Shown here: positions 24,601 through 36,200 of the stretch, piece by piece
How the letters are laid out: each line of letters starts with the position of its first letter
Numbering within the stretch: position 1 is the stretch's first letter
Source of the DNA: Rhabditoides inermis
Taxonomy: Eukaryota > Nematoda > Chromadorea > Rhabditida > Rhabditidae
Reading direction: 5' to 3'
DNA length: 64,000 nucleotides
Assembly (NCBI GenBank): GCA_963966185.1
Contig: CAWZYM010000406.1
Location: 265,001 to 329,000, forward strand
Program-made: the position numbers and the translations under genes
The notes under the pieces: model-generated
What the model was told of the DNA's origin: nothing
Database searches by the model: none
What the model saw: the letters and a program-made list of their open reading frames with translations, nothing else

Positions 24601-24941
24601 GTTTAGTTATAACATATTTAACACTCATATACCGATAGTCTTCGGCTGCATCTCGGAGCGCCTTCTCTGAGCATAGGTAAGATAATATCAGTCGAGAATC
24701 GAAAATTATCAACTAGCTACTGTTAGACATTGACACTGTTCAAACATTTGATAATACTGTAATTCAAAATTAAGGAAATACAATAAAGATCACTCATTTT
24801 TAGAAGGCTCTGACAACAGCACTTCTAGCACAGCTCCTAATAGCACTTCCAGAGCACATATCAAGTCAATCTATATATCAATCGATAGATAATTTTCTCC
24901 TCTATTGTAAACCTATATTTCTAGCGCGCGAAGCGCGCTAG

Positions 24942-25879
24942 TCGCAGCGCCGCTGCGCCGCTCTGGCTAAATGTCCTATGGTGTCAATACGTCCGTATCT
25001 CCACAAGGCCCACCGACGTATGGATTACTACAAATTTGACATCTACTTGAAGCCCTCGATCTGGAGATGCGGTATAAAATAGAGCTTTTTGATAACTCTC
25101 ATCTCCTCCGACTTATAAGGCAAAACGTGACGGTTAGACAATCCGGCGAAATAGACTGCAAAAAGGCAAGGGTCAGACACTGAGCGACGAAATAGTGTGT
25201 CAATGATGAGAGGGAAAAGAAAGGCGGGGCCACATTTTATGCCTCTTTGAGTATACCTTACAAGAACGATTACTGCGAATCGCAGACTTCAGCTATCGAA
25301 AAACGGTTTCGACGTCACTCCTCTACACTCCCTTATCTACAAATCTGCCCGTAATTTTTTTATAATACTTTCCGGTTAGCTTTCACGAAGTGATTTAATC
25401 GAGGCGAGGCGAGACCAAACATTTGTCGCGGGCTGTTCAAGAAAACTAGGCAACCGTGTAAGGTCTCCCTTTACTACAACATGCAGATAGGTGGCCACTA
25501 CACTTCTACCAAAATTTGCATCTTTTCGTGACCTCTGACGCCCGCTATCAATTAAATTCCTCTAATCGACGTCGTTTTATTGCCCCGCGACGAGAGAGTG
25601 TGGCGAGGTGAGAGTGCGCCAGCTGCCAGTCTGTCTGCTGTTAGAGAAAGAAACAGTTAATTGTGCAAATGAACGAGAACATCACCATGCAGTACGAAAC
25701 AGCTCACCACACTCCAGCAAACTGTGCGAATTCTTTTTTATAAGCACATACAATAAAACAATACTACATGCACTCACGTCATTGTATGCTCAATCAGGGA
25801 AATGAGGCGAGGCGAAATACTTTGTAGTAACACCTCCTTTTCTCATCCATTTCCTTTTCTCATCCATTTCCTTTTTTCA

Positions 25880-25943
<64 letters not shown>

Positions 25944-26915
25944 TCTCCCTCTCTTCCTCTCTCTCTATCTCTCTCTTATATTTTATAATATTAGACCAGT
26001 GATACCTATAAATTATACTTGGATCTATAATAAATAATAATTGTCAACCAGCTACTGATAGGCTTTCACCGTGGAGTGTGCCGGAGCGCCTCCTATGTGC
26101 ATACGAAAGAGTAAAAGATCAGAGAGTCGGAGAAAATGCATATCAGTATCAGTGATCAATGTATTATTATAATTACTGTTCTACTGATCGGCTTGACCGC
26201 GGAGGCGCGCGAAGCGTGCCGGAGTGCCCTCTATGTGCATACGAAAGAGTAAAAGATCAGAGAGTAGAAGAGATTGCATAGCAGTATCAGTGATTAATAT
26301 ATTATTATAATTACTGATATACTGAACGGCTTTGACCGCGGAGGCGCGCGAAGCGTGCCGGAGCGCCTTCTATGTGCATACGAAAGAGTAAAAAGTCAGA
26401 TAGTCGGAGAAAATGCATATCAGTATCAGTGATCAATGTATTATTATAATTACTGATCTACTGATCGGCTTTGACCGCGGAGGCGCGCGGAGCGCGCCGG
26501 AGCGCCCTCCATGTGCATACGAGAGAGTAAAATATCAGAGAGTAGGAGAAAATGCATATCAGTATCAGTGATCATTATATTGTTATTTTTATTACTGATC
26601 TACTGATAGGATCTGACAGCGGAGCGTGCCGGAGCGCCTTCTATGAGCATAGTAAATACAGCTGTAGAAAAGCAGTCAACCAGATACTATCAACCAGATA
26701 GACTGTGACACTTTTAAATTATTAAAAAAATTACTGAATATAAAAATAAGGAAATAAATAAAGATCAGTCATCTACTGGAAGACTGACAACAGCACTTCT
26801 AGCACAGCTCCTAATAGCACTTCCAGAGCACATATCAAGTCAATCTATTTATCAATCGATAGATAATTTTCTCCTCTATTTTATACCTATATTTCTAGCG
26901 CGCGAAGCGCGCTAG
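24942..26915 (+). mobile_element. Repeat unit 6: shortest complete Helitron-like element, 1974 bp
   Basis: It starts TCGCAGCGCCGCTGCGCC. The head is the diverged class, with a strongly altered stretch at 25080-25250 before rejoining the common sequence at CCTTACAAGAACG. A pure (CT)n tract lies at 25876-25940 and extends to about 25976. Only about four A monomers are present and there is no B. The unit shows the minimal architecture: head, CT, spacer, few monomers, tail, hairpin 26895-26915. Confidence 0.6.
26062..26650 (+). repeat. Type A satellite array, about 4 monomers
   Basis: Monomers carry CGAAAGAGTAAAAGATCAG and TGTATTATTATAATTAC. The last one is degenerate (GACAGCGGAGCGTGCCGGAG) and runs into the tail at GAGCATAGTAAATAC. 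Confidence 0.92.
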
Positions 26916-27775
26916 TCGCAGCGCCCGCTGCGCCGGTCTGGCTAAATGCCCTATGGTTTCCGTACGTCCATCGCTCTACCGCGCCAGCCACTACTCCTAT
27001 CTAGCCAAACGTGACATCGATCCGATGGTCTCGGTCCCGAGATGCAGGATTCCAATTTTCAGATCTTTATCTATCATATCCGCGGAGCTATAAGCTCCAG
27101 AAAGTCCGACGAAATAGCGCGTAATCAGAGAGAGTCAGACAGAAAACAGGCGAAATAGTGTGTGAGGCGAGGAGACGGGTAGGTGGTTGAACGGTTGCAT
27201 CGAGTAGGCCTTACACGAACGAGTACTGCGAATCGCAGACTCCAGCTTTCGAGAAACGGTTTTGACGTCACTCCTCTACACTACCTCACCTACAAATCTG
27301 CCCGTAATCTTTTTATAACTCCTCCTGGTTTCCTTTCACGAAGTGATTTAGTCGAGGCGAGGCGACACCAAACAGTTGTCGCGGGCTGTTCAAGAAAACT
27401 AGGCAACCGTGTAAGGTCTCCTTTTAATACAAAATGCAAATAGGTGGCCACTACACTTCTACCAAAATTTGCATCTTTTTGTGACCTCTGACGCCCGCTA
27501 TCAATTAAATTCTTCTAATCGACGTCGTTTTATTGCCCCGCGACGAGAGAGTGTGGCGAGGTGAGAGTGCGCCAGCTGCCAGTCTGTCTGCTGTTAGAGA
27601 AAGAGACAGTCAATTGTGCAAATGAGCGAGAACAGCACCATGCACTACAAAACAGCTCACCACACTCCATAAAGGAACTGTGCGATTTCTATTTTCTGAG
27701 CAAATACAATACAAATATAACTGTATGCACTCACGTCTTTCTATATTCAATCATAGAAGTGAGGCGAGGCGAAAT

Positions 27776-29010
27776 AAGGCGAGAGTAGAGATTTTATAAT
27801 ATTAGATCCGTGATAACTAATCATTGTCAACCAGCTACTGATAGAGTTTGACCGCTGAGGCGCGCGGAGCGTCTGTCTGTGATCAAAGGCGAGAGTAGAT
27901 ATTTTATGATATTAGATCCGTGATAACTAATAATTGTCAACCAGTTACTGATAGAATTTGACCGCTGAGGCGCGCGGAGCGGCTGTCTGTGATCAAAGGC
28001 GAGAGTAGAGATTTTATACTATTAGATCCGTGATAACTAATCATTGTCAACCAGCTACTGATAGAGTTTGACCGCTGAGGCGCGCGGAGCGGCTGTCTGT
28101 GATCAAAGGCGAGAGTAGAGATTTTATACTATTAGATCCGTGATAACTAATCATTGTCAACCAGCTACTGATAGAATTTGACCGCGGAGGCGCGCGAAGC
28201 GGCTGTCTGTGATCAAAGGCGAGAGTAGAGATTTCATAATATTAGATCCGTGTTAACTAATTATTGTCAACCAGCTACTGATAGAATTTGACCGCGGAGG
28301 CGCGCGAAGCGGCTGTCTGTGATCATAGGCGAGAGTAGAGATTTTATAATATTAGATCCGTGATAACTAATCATTGTCAACCAGCTACTGATAGAGTTTG
28401 ACCGCTGAGGCGCGCGGAGCGTCTGTCTGTGATCAAAGGCGAGAGTAGATATTTTATGATATTAGATCCGTGATAACTAATAATTGTCAACCAGTTACTG
28501 ATAGAATTTGACCGCTGAGGCGCGCGGAGCGGCTGTCTGTGATCAAAGGCGAGAGTAGAGATTTTATACTATTAGATCCGTGATAACTAATCATTGTCAA
28601 CCAGCTACTGATAGAGTTTGACCGCTGAGGCGCGCGGAGCGGCTGTCTGTGATCAAAGGCGAGAGTAGAGATTTTATACTATTAGATCCGTGATAACTAA
28701 TCATTGTCAACCAGCTACTGATAGAATTTGACCGCGGAGGCGCGCGAAGCGGCTGTCTGTGATCAAAGGCGAGAGTAGAGATTTCATAATATTATATCCG
28801 TGTTAACTAATTATTGTCAACCAGCTACTGATAGAATTTGACCGCGGAGGCGCGCGAAGCGGCTGTCTGTGATCATAGGCGAGAGTAGAGATTTTATAAT
28901 ATTAGATCCGTGATAACTAATCATTGTCAACCAGCTACTGATAGAATTTGACCGCGGAGGCGCGCGGAGCGGCTATCTATGATCGTAAGTAGGCGAGAGT
29001 AGTTATTTTA
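27776..29010 (+). repeat. Type B satellite array, about 11 monomers in a 5-mer higher-order repeat
   Basis: A 550-base block is repeated twice. Its markers GCGTCTGTCTGTG (27869 and 28419), TTTATACTATTAG and CGTGTTAACTAATTATTG recur exactly 550 bases apart. One private change (ATTATATCC near 28793) separates the copies. It ends with the B-to-A fusion at about 29011. Confidence 0.95.
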
Positions 29011-29850
29011 TGACGAGAAAGTGAAAGATCAGAGAGTATAAGAAAATGCATATATGTATCAGTGAACAATGTATTATTATATTTACTGATCTACTGATAG
29101 AGTTTTAACGCGGAGGCGCGCGGAGCGTGCCGGAGCGCCTCCTATGTGCATCCGATAGAGTGAAATATCAGAGAGTCGGAGAGAATGCATATCAGTAACA
29201 GTGATCAATATATTCGCTTTATTACTGATCTACTGATAGACTTTGACCGCGGAGGCGCGCGAAGCGTGCCGGAGCGCCTCCTATGTGCATCCGAGAGAGT
29301 GAAATATCAGAGAGTCGAAGAGAATACATATCAGTAACAGTGATCAATATATTCTTATTATTACTGATCTACTGATAGACTTCGACCGCGGAGGCGCGCG
29401 AAGCGTGCCGGAGCGCCTCCTATGTGCATCCGAAAGAGTGAAATATCAGAGAGTCGGAGAGAATGCATATCAGTAACAGTGATCAATATATTCTTATTAT
29501 TACTGATCTACTGATAGACTTTGACCGCGGAGGCGCGCGGAGCGTGCCGGAGCGCCCTCCATGTGCATACGAGAGAGTAAATTATCAGGGAGTAGAAGAA
29601 AATGCATATCAGTATCAGTGATCAATAGATCAGTATAATTACTGATCTACTGATCGGCTTTGACCGCGGAGGCGCGCGAAGCGTGCCGGAGCGCTTTTTA
29701 TGTGCATACGAGAAAGTGAAAGATCAGAGAGTAAGAGAAAATGCATATCCGTAGCAGTGATCAATGTTTTATTATAATTATCGATCTACTGATATACTTT
29801 GACCGTGGAGGCGCGCGGAGCGTGCCCGGATCGCTTTCTATGAGCATAGT
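29011..29850 (+). repeat. Type A satellite array, about 6 monomers
   Basis: The first monomer after the fusion has the private GAGTATAAGAAAATGCATAT shared with the other fusion sites. Later monomers belong to several subtypes, suggesting a mosaic. Confidence 0.92.
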
Positions 29851-30987
29851 AAATATAACATCTGTAGATAAGCAGTCAAGCAGATACTATCAACCAGATA
29901 CTGATAGACTGTGACACTTTCTAAATATTTGAAACTAAGTACTGAAAAAAAAGGAAATAAATAAAGATCAGTCATCTATTGAAAGACTGACAACAGCACT
30001 TCTAGCACAGCTCCTAATAGCACTTCCAGAGCACATATCAAGTCAATCTATATATCAATCGATAGATAATTTTCTCCTCTATTTTATACCTATATTTCTA
30101 GCGCGCGAAGCGCGCTAGTCGGGTGTAAGTGCAAAATGCCCTATGGTTTCCGTACGTCCATCGCTCTACCGCGCCAGCCACTACTCCTATCTAGCCAAAC
30201 GTGACCTCGATCCGATGGTCTCGGTCCCGAGATGCAGGATTCCAATTTTCAGATCTTTATCTCTCATATCCGCGGAGCTATAAGCTCAAGAAGGTCCGAC
30301 GAAATAGCGCGTAATCCGAGAGAGTCAGACAGAAAAGCAGCGAGATAGTGTGTCAGATGAAGAGACGGGTCACTGACGAATCGGGTGCGGCGAGTAGACC
30401 TTACAAGAACGAGTACTGCGAATCGCAGACTTCAGCTATCGAAAAACGGTTTCGACGTCACTCCTCTACACTCCCTCACCTACAAATTGGCCCGTAATCT
30501 TTTTATAACTCTTCCTGGTTTCTTTTCACGAAGTGATTTAATCGAGGCGAGGCGACACCAAACAGTTGTCGCGGGCTGTTCAAGAAAACTAGGCAACCGT
30601 GTCAGATCTCCCTTTACTACAACATGCAAATAGGTGGCCACTACACTTCTACCAAAATTTGCATCTTTTTGTGACCTCTGACGCCCGCTATCAATTAAAT
30701 TCCTCTAATCGACGCCACTTTATTGCCCCGCGACGAGAGAGTGTGGCGAGGTGAGAGTGCGCCAGCTGCCAGTCTGTCTGATGTCAGAGAAAAAGACAGT
30801 CAATTGTGCAAATGAGCAAGAACATCACCACGCACTACGAAACAGCTCACCACACTCCAACAAACTGTGCAAATTTTATTTTCTGAGCACATACAATAAA
30901 ACATTACTAAATTCACTAACGACATTCTATATTCAATCAGAGAAGTGAGGCGAGGCGAAATATACGTAACCTCTTTTTCGCATCCTT

Positions 30988-30992
30988 TTTTC

Positions 30993-31044
<52 letters not shown>

Positions 31045-31107
31045 TACTTTATCTCTCTCTTTCTCTCTCTTTGTTTATTCTCTCTCTCTTTTCGTCTCTC
31101 TCTTTTC

Positions 31108-31151
<44 letters not shown>

Positions 31152-31236
31152 CTTGCTCTTTTCCGTATCTCTCTCTCTCGCTCGCTCGCTCGCTCGCTCT
31201 CTTTCTCTCTCCCTATCCCCTCTCTTGCTCTATTTC
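30988..31236 (+). repeat. Long polypyrimidine tract, mainly (CT)n
   Basis: About 250 bases are nearly all C and T on the plus strand, with internal (CTCG)4-5 near 31178-31199. Most units have a shorter tract at this head-to-array boundary, for example 2519-2597, 5031-5096, 11940-12086, 25876-25976, 37395-37530, 45450-45602, 49355-49402, 52965-53075 and 59327-59437. Confidence 0.92.
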
Positions 31237-31312
31237 TCTCTCTTATATTTTATGAACTTCTACTTGCATCTAAATTATATAATAATTGTCAACCAGCTGC
31301 ACATCTCACTCT

Positions 31313-31361
<49 letters not shown>

Positions 31362-31371
31362 ATTTTATAAT

Positions 31372-33315
31372 ATTTCACCGCGGAGTGTGCCGGAGCGCCC
31401 TTTATGTGCATACGAAAGAGTAAAAGATCAGAGAGTAGGAGAGAATGCATATCAGTATCAGTGATCAATAATTACTGATCTACTGATATACTTTGACCGC
31501 GGAGGCGCGCTTTCTATGTGCATACGAGAAAGTGAACGATCAGAGAGTCGGAGAAAATGCATATCAGTAGCAGTGATCAATATATTCTTATTATCGCTGA
31601 TCTACTGATAGACTTTGACCGCGGAGGCGCGCGAAGCGTGCCGGAGCGCCCTCTATGTGCATACGAAAGAGTAAAAGATCAGAGAATCGGAGAAAATTCA
31701 TATCAGTAGCAGTGATCAATATATTCTTATTATTACTGATCTACTGATAGACTTTGACCGCGGAGGCGGGCGAAGCGTGCCGGAGCGCCCTCTATGTGCA
31801 TACGAAAGAGTAAAAGATCAGAGAGTCGGAGAGAATGCATATCAGTAGCAGTGATCAATATATTCTTATTATTACTGATCTACTGATAGACTTTGACCGC
31901 GGAGGCGGGCGAAGCGTGCCGGAGCGCCCTCTATGTGCATACGAAAGAGTAAAAGATCAGAGAGTCGGAGAGAATGCATATCAGTAGCAGTGATCAATAT
32001 ATTCTTATTATTACTGATCTACTGATCGGCTTTGACCGCGGAGGCGCGCGAAGCGTGCCGAAACGCTTTCTATGTGCATACGAGAAAGTGAACGATAAGA
32101 GAGTCGGAGAAAATGCATATCAGTAGCAGTGGTCAATATATTCTTATTATTACTAATCTACTGATCGGCTTTGACCGCGGAGGCGCGCGAAGCGTGCCGA
32201 AGCGCTTTCTATGTGCATACGAGAAAATGAACGATCAGAGAGTCGGAGAGAATGCATATCAGTATCAGTGATCAGTATATTATTATAACTACTGATCTAC
32301 TGATCAGCTTTGACCGCGGAGGCGCGCGAAGCGTGCCGAAGCGCTTTCTATGTGCATACGAGAGAGTGAAATATCAGAGAGTAAGTAGGAGAAAATGCAT
32401 ATCAGTAGCAGTGATCAAAATATACTTATTTTTACTGATCTACTGATCGACTTTGACCGCGGAGGCGCGCGGAGCGTGCCGGAGCGCTTTCTATGTGCAT
32501 ACGAGAAAGTGAACGATCAGAGAGTTGGAGAAAATTCATATCAGTAGCAGTGATCAAAATATTCTTATTTTTACTGATATACTGATATACTTTGACCGCG
32601 GAGGCGCGCGAAGCGTGCCGGAACGCTTTCTATGTGCATACGAGAAAGTGAACGATCAGAGAGTCGGAGAAAATGCATATCAGTAGCAGTGATCAAAATA
32701 TACTTGTTTTTACTGATCTACTGATATACTTTGACCGCGGAGGCGCGCGAAGCGTGCCGGAGCGCCCTCTATGTACATACGAAACAGTAAAATATCAGAG
32801 AGTAGAAAAGATTGCATATCAGTATCAGTGATTATTATATTATTATAATTACTGATCTACTGATCGACTTTAACCGCGGAGGCGCGCGAAGCGTGCCGGA
32901 GCGCCTTCTATGTGCATACGAAAGAGTAAAAAATCAGAGAGTCGGAGAAAATGCATATCAGTATCAGTGATCAATATATTATTATAATTACTGATCTACT
33001 GATCGACTTTGACCGCGAAGGCGCGCGAAGCGTGCCGGAGCGCCTTCTATGTGCATACGAAAGAGTAAAAAATCAATGAGACGGAGAAAATGCATATCAG
33101 TATCAGTGATCAATATATTATTATAAATACTGATCTACTGATCGGCTTTGACCGCGGAGGCGCGAGAAGCGTGCCGGATCGCCTTCTATGTGCATACGAA
33201 AGAGTGAAAAGTCAGAGAGTCGGAGAAAATGCATATCAGTATCAGTGATCAATGTATTATTATAATTACTGATCTACTGATATGCTCTGACCGCGGAGCG
33301 TGCCGGAGCGCCTTC
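31372..33315 (+). repeat. Type A satellite array, about 14 monomers
   Basis: One short monomer (about 31495-31510) lacks the GAAGCGTGCC block, as at 3453-3470. Two neighbouring copies carry GGCGGGCGAAGCG in place of GGCGCGCGAAGCG, evidence of local duplication. Confidence 0.94.
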
Positions 33316-34418
33316 TATGAGCATAGTAAATACATCTGTGGAAAAGCAGTCAACCAGATACTATTAACCAGATACTGATAGACTGTGACACTTTCCAATT
33401 ATTAAAAACTACTGAAAAATATAAAAAGGGAATAAATAAAAATCAGTCATCTACTGAAAGACTGACAACAATTCTTCTAGAGCACATATCAAGTCAATCT
33501 ATATATCAATCGATAGATAATTTTCTCTTTTTTATAACTATATTTCTAGCGCGCGAAGCGCGCTAGTCGCAGCGCCCGCTGCGCCTGGCTGTGCAAAATG
33601 CCCTATGGTTTCCGTCCGTCCATCGCTCTACCGCGCCACCCACTACTCCTATCTAGCCAAACGTGACATCGATCCGATGGTCTCGGTCCCGAGATGCAGG
33701 ATTCCAATTTTCAGCCCTTTATCTCTCATATCCGCGGAGCTATAAGCTCAAGAAGGTCCGACGAAATAGCGCGTAATCCGAGAGAGTCAGACAGAAAACA
33801 GGCGAAATAGTGTGTGAGGCGAGGAGACGGGTCACTGGCGAATCGGCTGCGGCGAGTAGACCTTACAAGAACGAGCACTGCGGATCGCAGACTTCAGCTA
33901 TCGAAAAACGGTTTCGACGTCACTCCTCTACACTCCCTCACCTACAAATCTGCCCGTAATCTTTTTATAACTCCTCCTGGTTTCCTTTCACGAAGTGATT
34001 TAGTCGAGGCGAGGCGACACCAAACAGTTGTTGCGGGCTGTTCAAGAAAACTAGGCAACCGTGTAAGGTCTCCCTTTACTACAATATGCAAATAGGTGGC
34101 CACTACACTTCTACCAAAATTTGCATCTTTTTATGACCTCTGACGCCCGCTATCAATTAAATTCCTCTAATCGACGTCGTTCTATTGCCCCGCGACGAGA
34201 GAGTGTGGCGAGGTGAGAGTGCGCCAGCTGCCAGTCTGTCTGATGTCAGAGAAAGAGACAGTCAATTGTGCAAATGAGCGAGAACATCACCACGCACTAC
34301 GAAACAGCTCACCACACTCCAACAAACTGCGCGATTACTATATTCTGAGCAAATACAATACAAATATAACTGTATGCACTAACGACATTCTATATTCAAT
34401 CAGGGAAGTGAGGCGAGA

Positions 34419-36200
34419 AATACTACGAGAAAATGAACGATCAGAGAGTCGGAGAAAATGCATATCAGTATCAGTGAGCAATATATATTATTATTACTGA
34501 TCTACTGATCGGCTTTGACCGCGGAGGCGCGCGTAACGTGCCGGAGCGCTTTCTATGTGCATAAAGATCAGAGAGTAGGAAAAAATGTATATCCGTAGCA
34601 GTGATCAATATATTCTTATTATCACTGATCTACTGATATACTTCGACCGCGGAGGCGCGCGGAGCGTGCCGGAGCGCCCTCTATGTGCATACGAGAGAGT
34701 GAAAGATCAGAGAGTAGGAGAGAATGCATATCCGTACCAGTGATCAGTATATTATTTTAATTACTGATCTACTTATAGATTCTGACCGCGGTGGCGCGCA
34801 AAGCGTGCCGGAGCGCCCTCCATGTGCATACGAGAGAGATATCAGAGAGTCGGAGAAAATGCATATCAGTAACAGTGATCAATATATTCTCATTATAACT
34901 GATCTACTGATCGGCTTTGACCGCGGAGGCGCGCGGAGCGTTCCTGGAGCGCCCTCCATGTGCATATGGAAGAGTAAAAGATCAGAAAGTCGGAGAAAAT
35001 GTATATCAGTAGCAGTGATCTATGTATTATTATAATTACTGAACTACTGATCAGCTCTGACCGCGGAGGCGCGTGAAGCGTGCCGGAACGCTTTCTATGT
35101 GCATTCGAGAAAGTGAACGATCAGAGAGTCGGATAAGATGCATATCAGTAGCAGTGATCAAGATAATCTTATTTTTACTGATCTACTGATATATTTTGAC
35201 CGCGGAGGCGCGCGAAGCGTGTCGGAGCGCCTTCTATGTGCATATAAAAGAGTAAAAAAATCAGAAAGTAGGAGAGAATGCATATCAGTATCAGTGATCA
35301 ATGTATTAATATAATTACTGATCTACTGATCGACTTTGACCGCGGAGGCGCGCGGAGCGTGCCCGGAGCGCCTTCTATGTGCATACGAAAGTGTAAAAGA
35401 TCAGAGAGTAGGAGAAAATGCATATCAGTAGTGCCGGAGCGCCATTTAAGTGCATACGAGAGAATAAAAAAAATCGGATAGTCGGAGAAAATGCATATCA
35501 GTAGCAGTGATCAATATATTAAGTAGCGGACAGACTCAAATCCTAGGGTCAGAAACAGCCTCAGATTTGTATCTGAGTGTCAGATACAGGTTCAGATTTT
35601 GGGTCATATTTGCCTCAGATTTTGCCTCAGATTGTTTCACCAGCCTCAGAAATAGGGTCAGATTGTTGCTTCCCGCCGAAAGAGGCCAAATATCGATTTG
35701 TCCCACTGCGAAATTGGGGACATGGTAACGGGCTCTTTGCCAGTCAGCACACCGTCCAGGTTCAGAAAAACGCGCCAAGGATGGGCGGCCCAGAAAGCAG
35801 CCATACCCTCAGATTCGCTGCGAGACCAATCTCAAATTCGCCACCTTTTGGCGGCAAGCAACAATCTGACCCTTTTTCTGAGGCTGGGGAGACAATCTGA
35901 GGCAAAATCTGAAGCAAAATCTGACCCACTTTCCGACCCTCAGATACAAATCTGAGGTGTTTCTGAAACAAAATCTAGGCCTAGATTTGAGTTTGTTTTC
36001 CGCTTTATTATAAATACTAATCTACTGATCGGCTTTGACCGCGGAGGCGCGCGAAGCGCGCCGGAGCGCCCTCTATATGCATACGAAAGAGTAAAAGATA
36101 AAAAAGTAGAAGAGAATGCATATCAGTGTCAGTGATCGATACATATTATTATTATAACTGATCTACTGATCGGCTTCGACCGCGGAACGTGCCGAAGTTC
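34419..36200 (+). repeat. Type A satellite array, degenerate, interrupted by a MITE
   Basis: Monomers are more diverged than elsewhere (GCGCGTAACGTGCC, GCGTTCCTGGAGC). At 35428-35440 one monomer breaks after CATATCAGTA and restarts at GTGCCGGAGCGCC. The monomer at 35504-35520 resumes at 36006 after the inserted element. Confidence 0.9.
35524..36005. mobile_element. Non-autonomous DNA transposon (MITE) with long inverted ends, about 480 bp
   Basis: Left end AGTAGCGGACAGACTC and the reverse complement of the right end (AGCGGAAAACAAACTC) are similar. The inverted similarity continues inward about 170 bases (left arm to about 35699, right arm from about 35832) as imperfect matches rich in TCAGATT and GCCTCAGATT subrepeats. 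A centre of about 130 bases separates the arms. Flanks fit a duplicated TA or TTA in the host string CAATATATTATTATAAATAC. A 3-base TTA duplication would suit PIF/Harbinger and TA would suit Tc1/mariner, so the superfamily is undecided. Open frames are by-products of the arms. Confidence 0.8.

Larger units (their letters stand above)
18173..24941 (+). mobile_element. Repeat unit 5: Helitron-like element, 6769 bp, carrying a SINE
   Basis: It starts TCTGGTGTAAGTG, a head-start variant shared only with units 13 and 14. The CT module is doubled (about 19070-19110 and 19198-19280). The array order is A, B (largely uniform, interrupted by the SINE), A. A (GA)n run at 24552-24580 replaces the normal GAGAGAG of a monomer. 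The tail from about 24600 is the most diverged here (CATATACCGATAGTCTTCGG), but the last 120 bases and hairpin 24921-24941 are conserved. Confidence 0.6.
26916..30118 (+). mobile_element. Repeat unit 7: Helitron-like element, 3203 bp, lacking the CT tract
   Basis: It starts TCGCAGCGCCCGCTGCGCC with the common head. At 27775 the head (GAGGCGAGGCGAAATA) is joined directly to AGGCGAGAGTAGAG inside a B monomer, so both CT tract and spacer are missing. The shared AGGCGA string at the junction suggests a short-homology deletion. B and then A arrays follow, with hairpin 30098-30118 at the end. Confidence 0.6.
30119..33566 (+). mobile_element. Repeat unit 8: Helitron-like element, 3448 bp, longest pyrimidine tract
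   Basis: It starts TCGGGTGTAAGTGC. The pyrimidine tract spans about 30988-31236 with (CT)n, (CTTT) and (CTCG)n runs; after a spacer there is a second (CT)n at about 31315-31358. There are only A monomers. The tail is shortened: the usual block with AGCACAGCTCCTAATAGC is missing, but the terminal 70 bases and hairpin 33546-33566 are intact. Hence the missing block is dispensable for whatever keeps the end conserved. Confidence 0.6.

Noticed and set aside
25608..25805. Second recurrent open frame of about 65 codons in unit heads
   Set aside because: It starts at GTG, its end varies with small indels, and it has no recognisable domain.
30945..31464. Ser/Leu-rich open frames over (CT)n tracts
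   Set aside because: Pure microsatellite translation; no codon-level constraint and tract lengths vary between units.
35507..35971. Overlapping open frames on both strands of the MITE
   Set aside because: They mirror each other through the inverted arms and contain no transposase motif.
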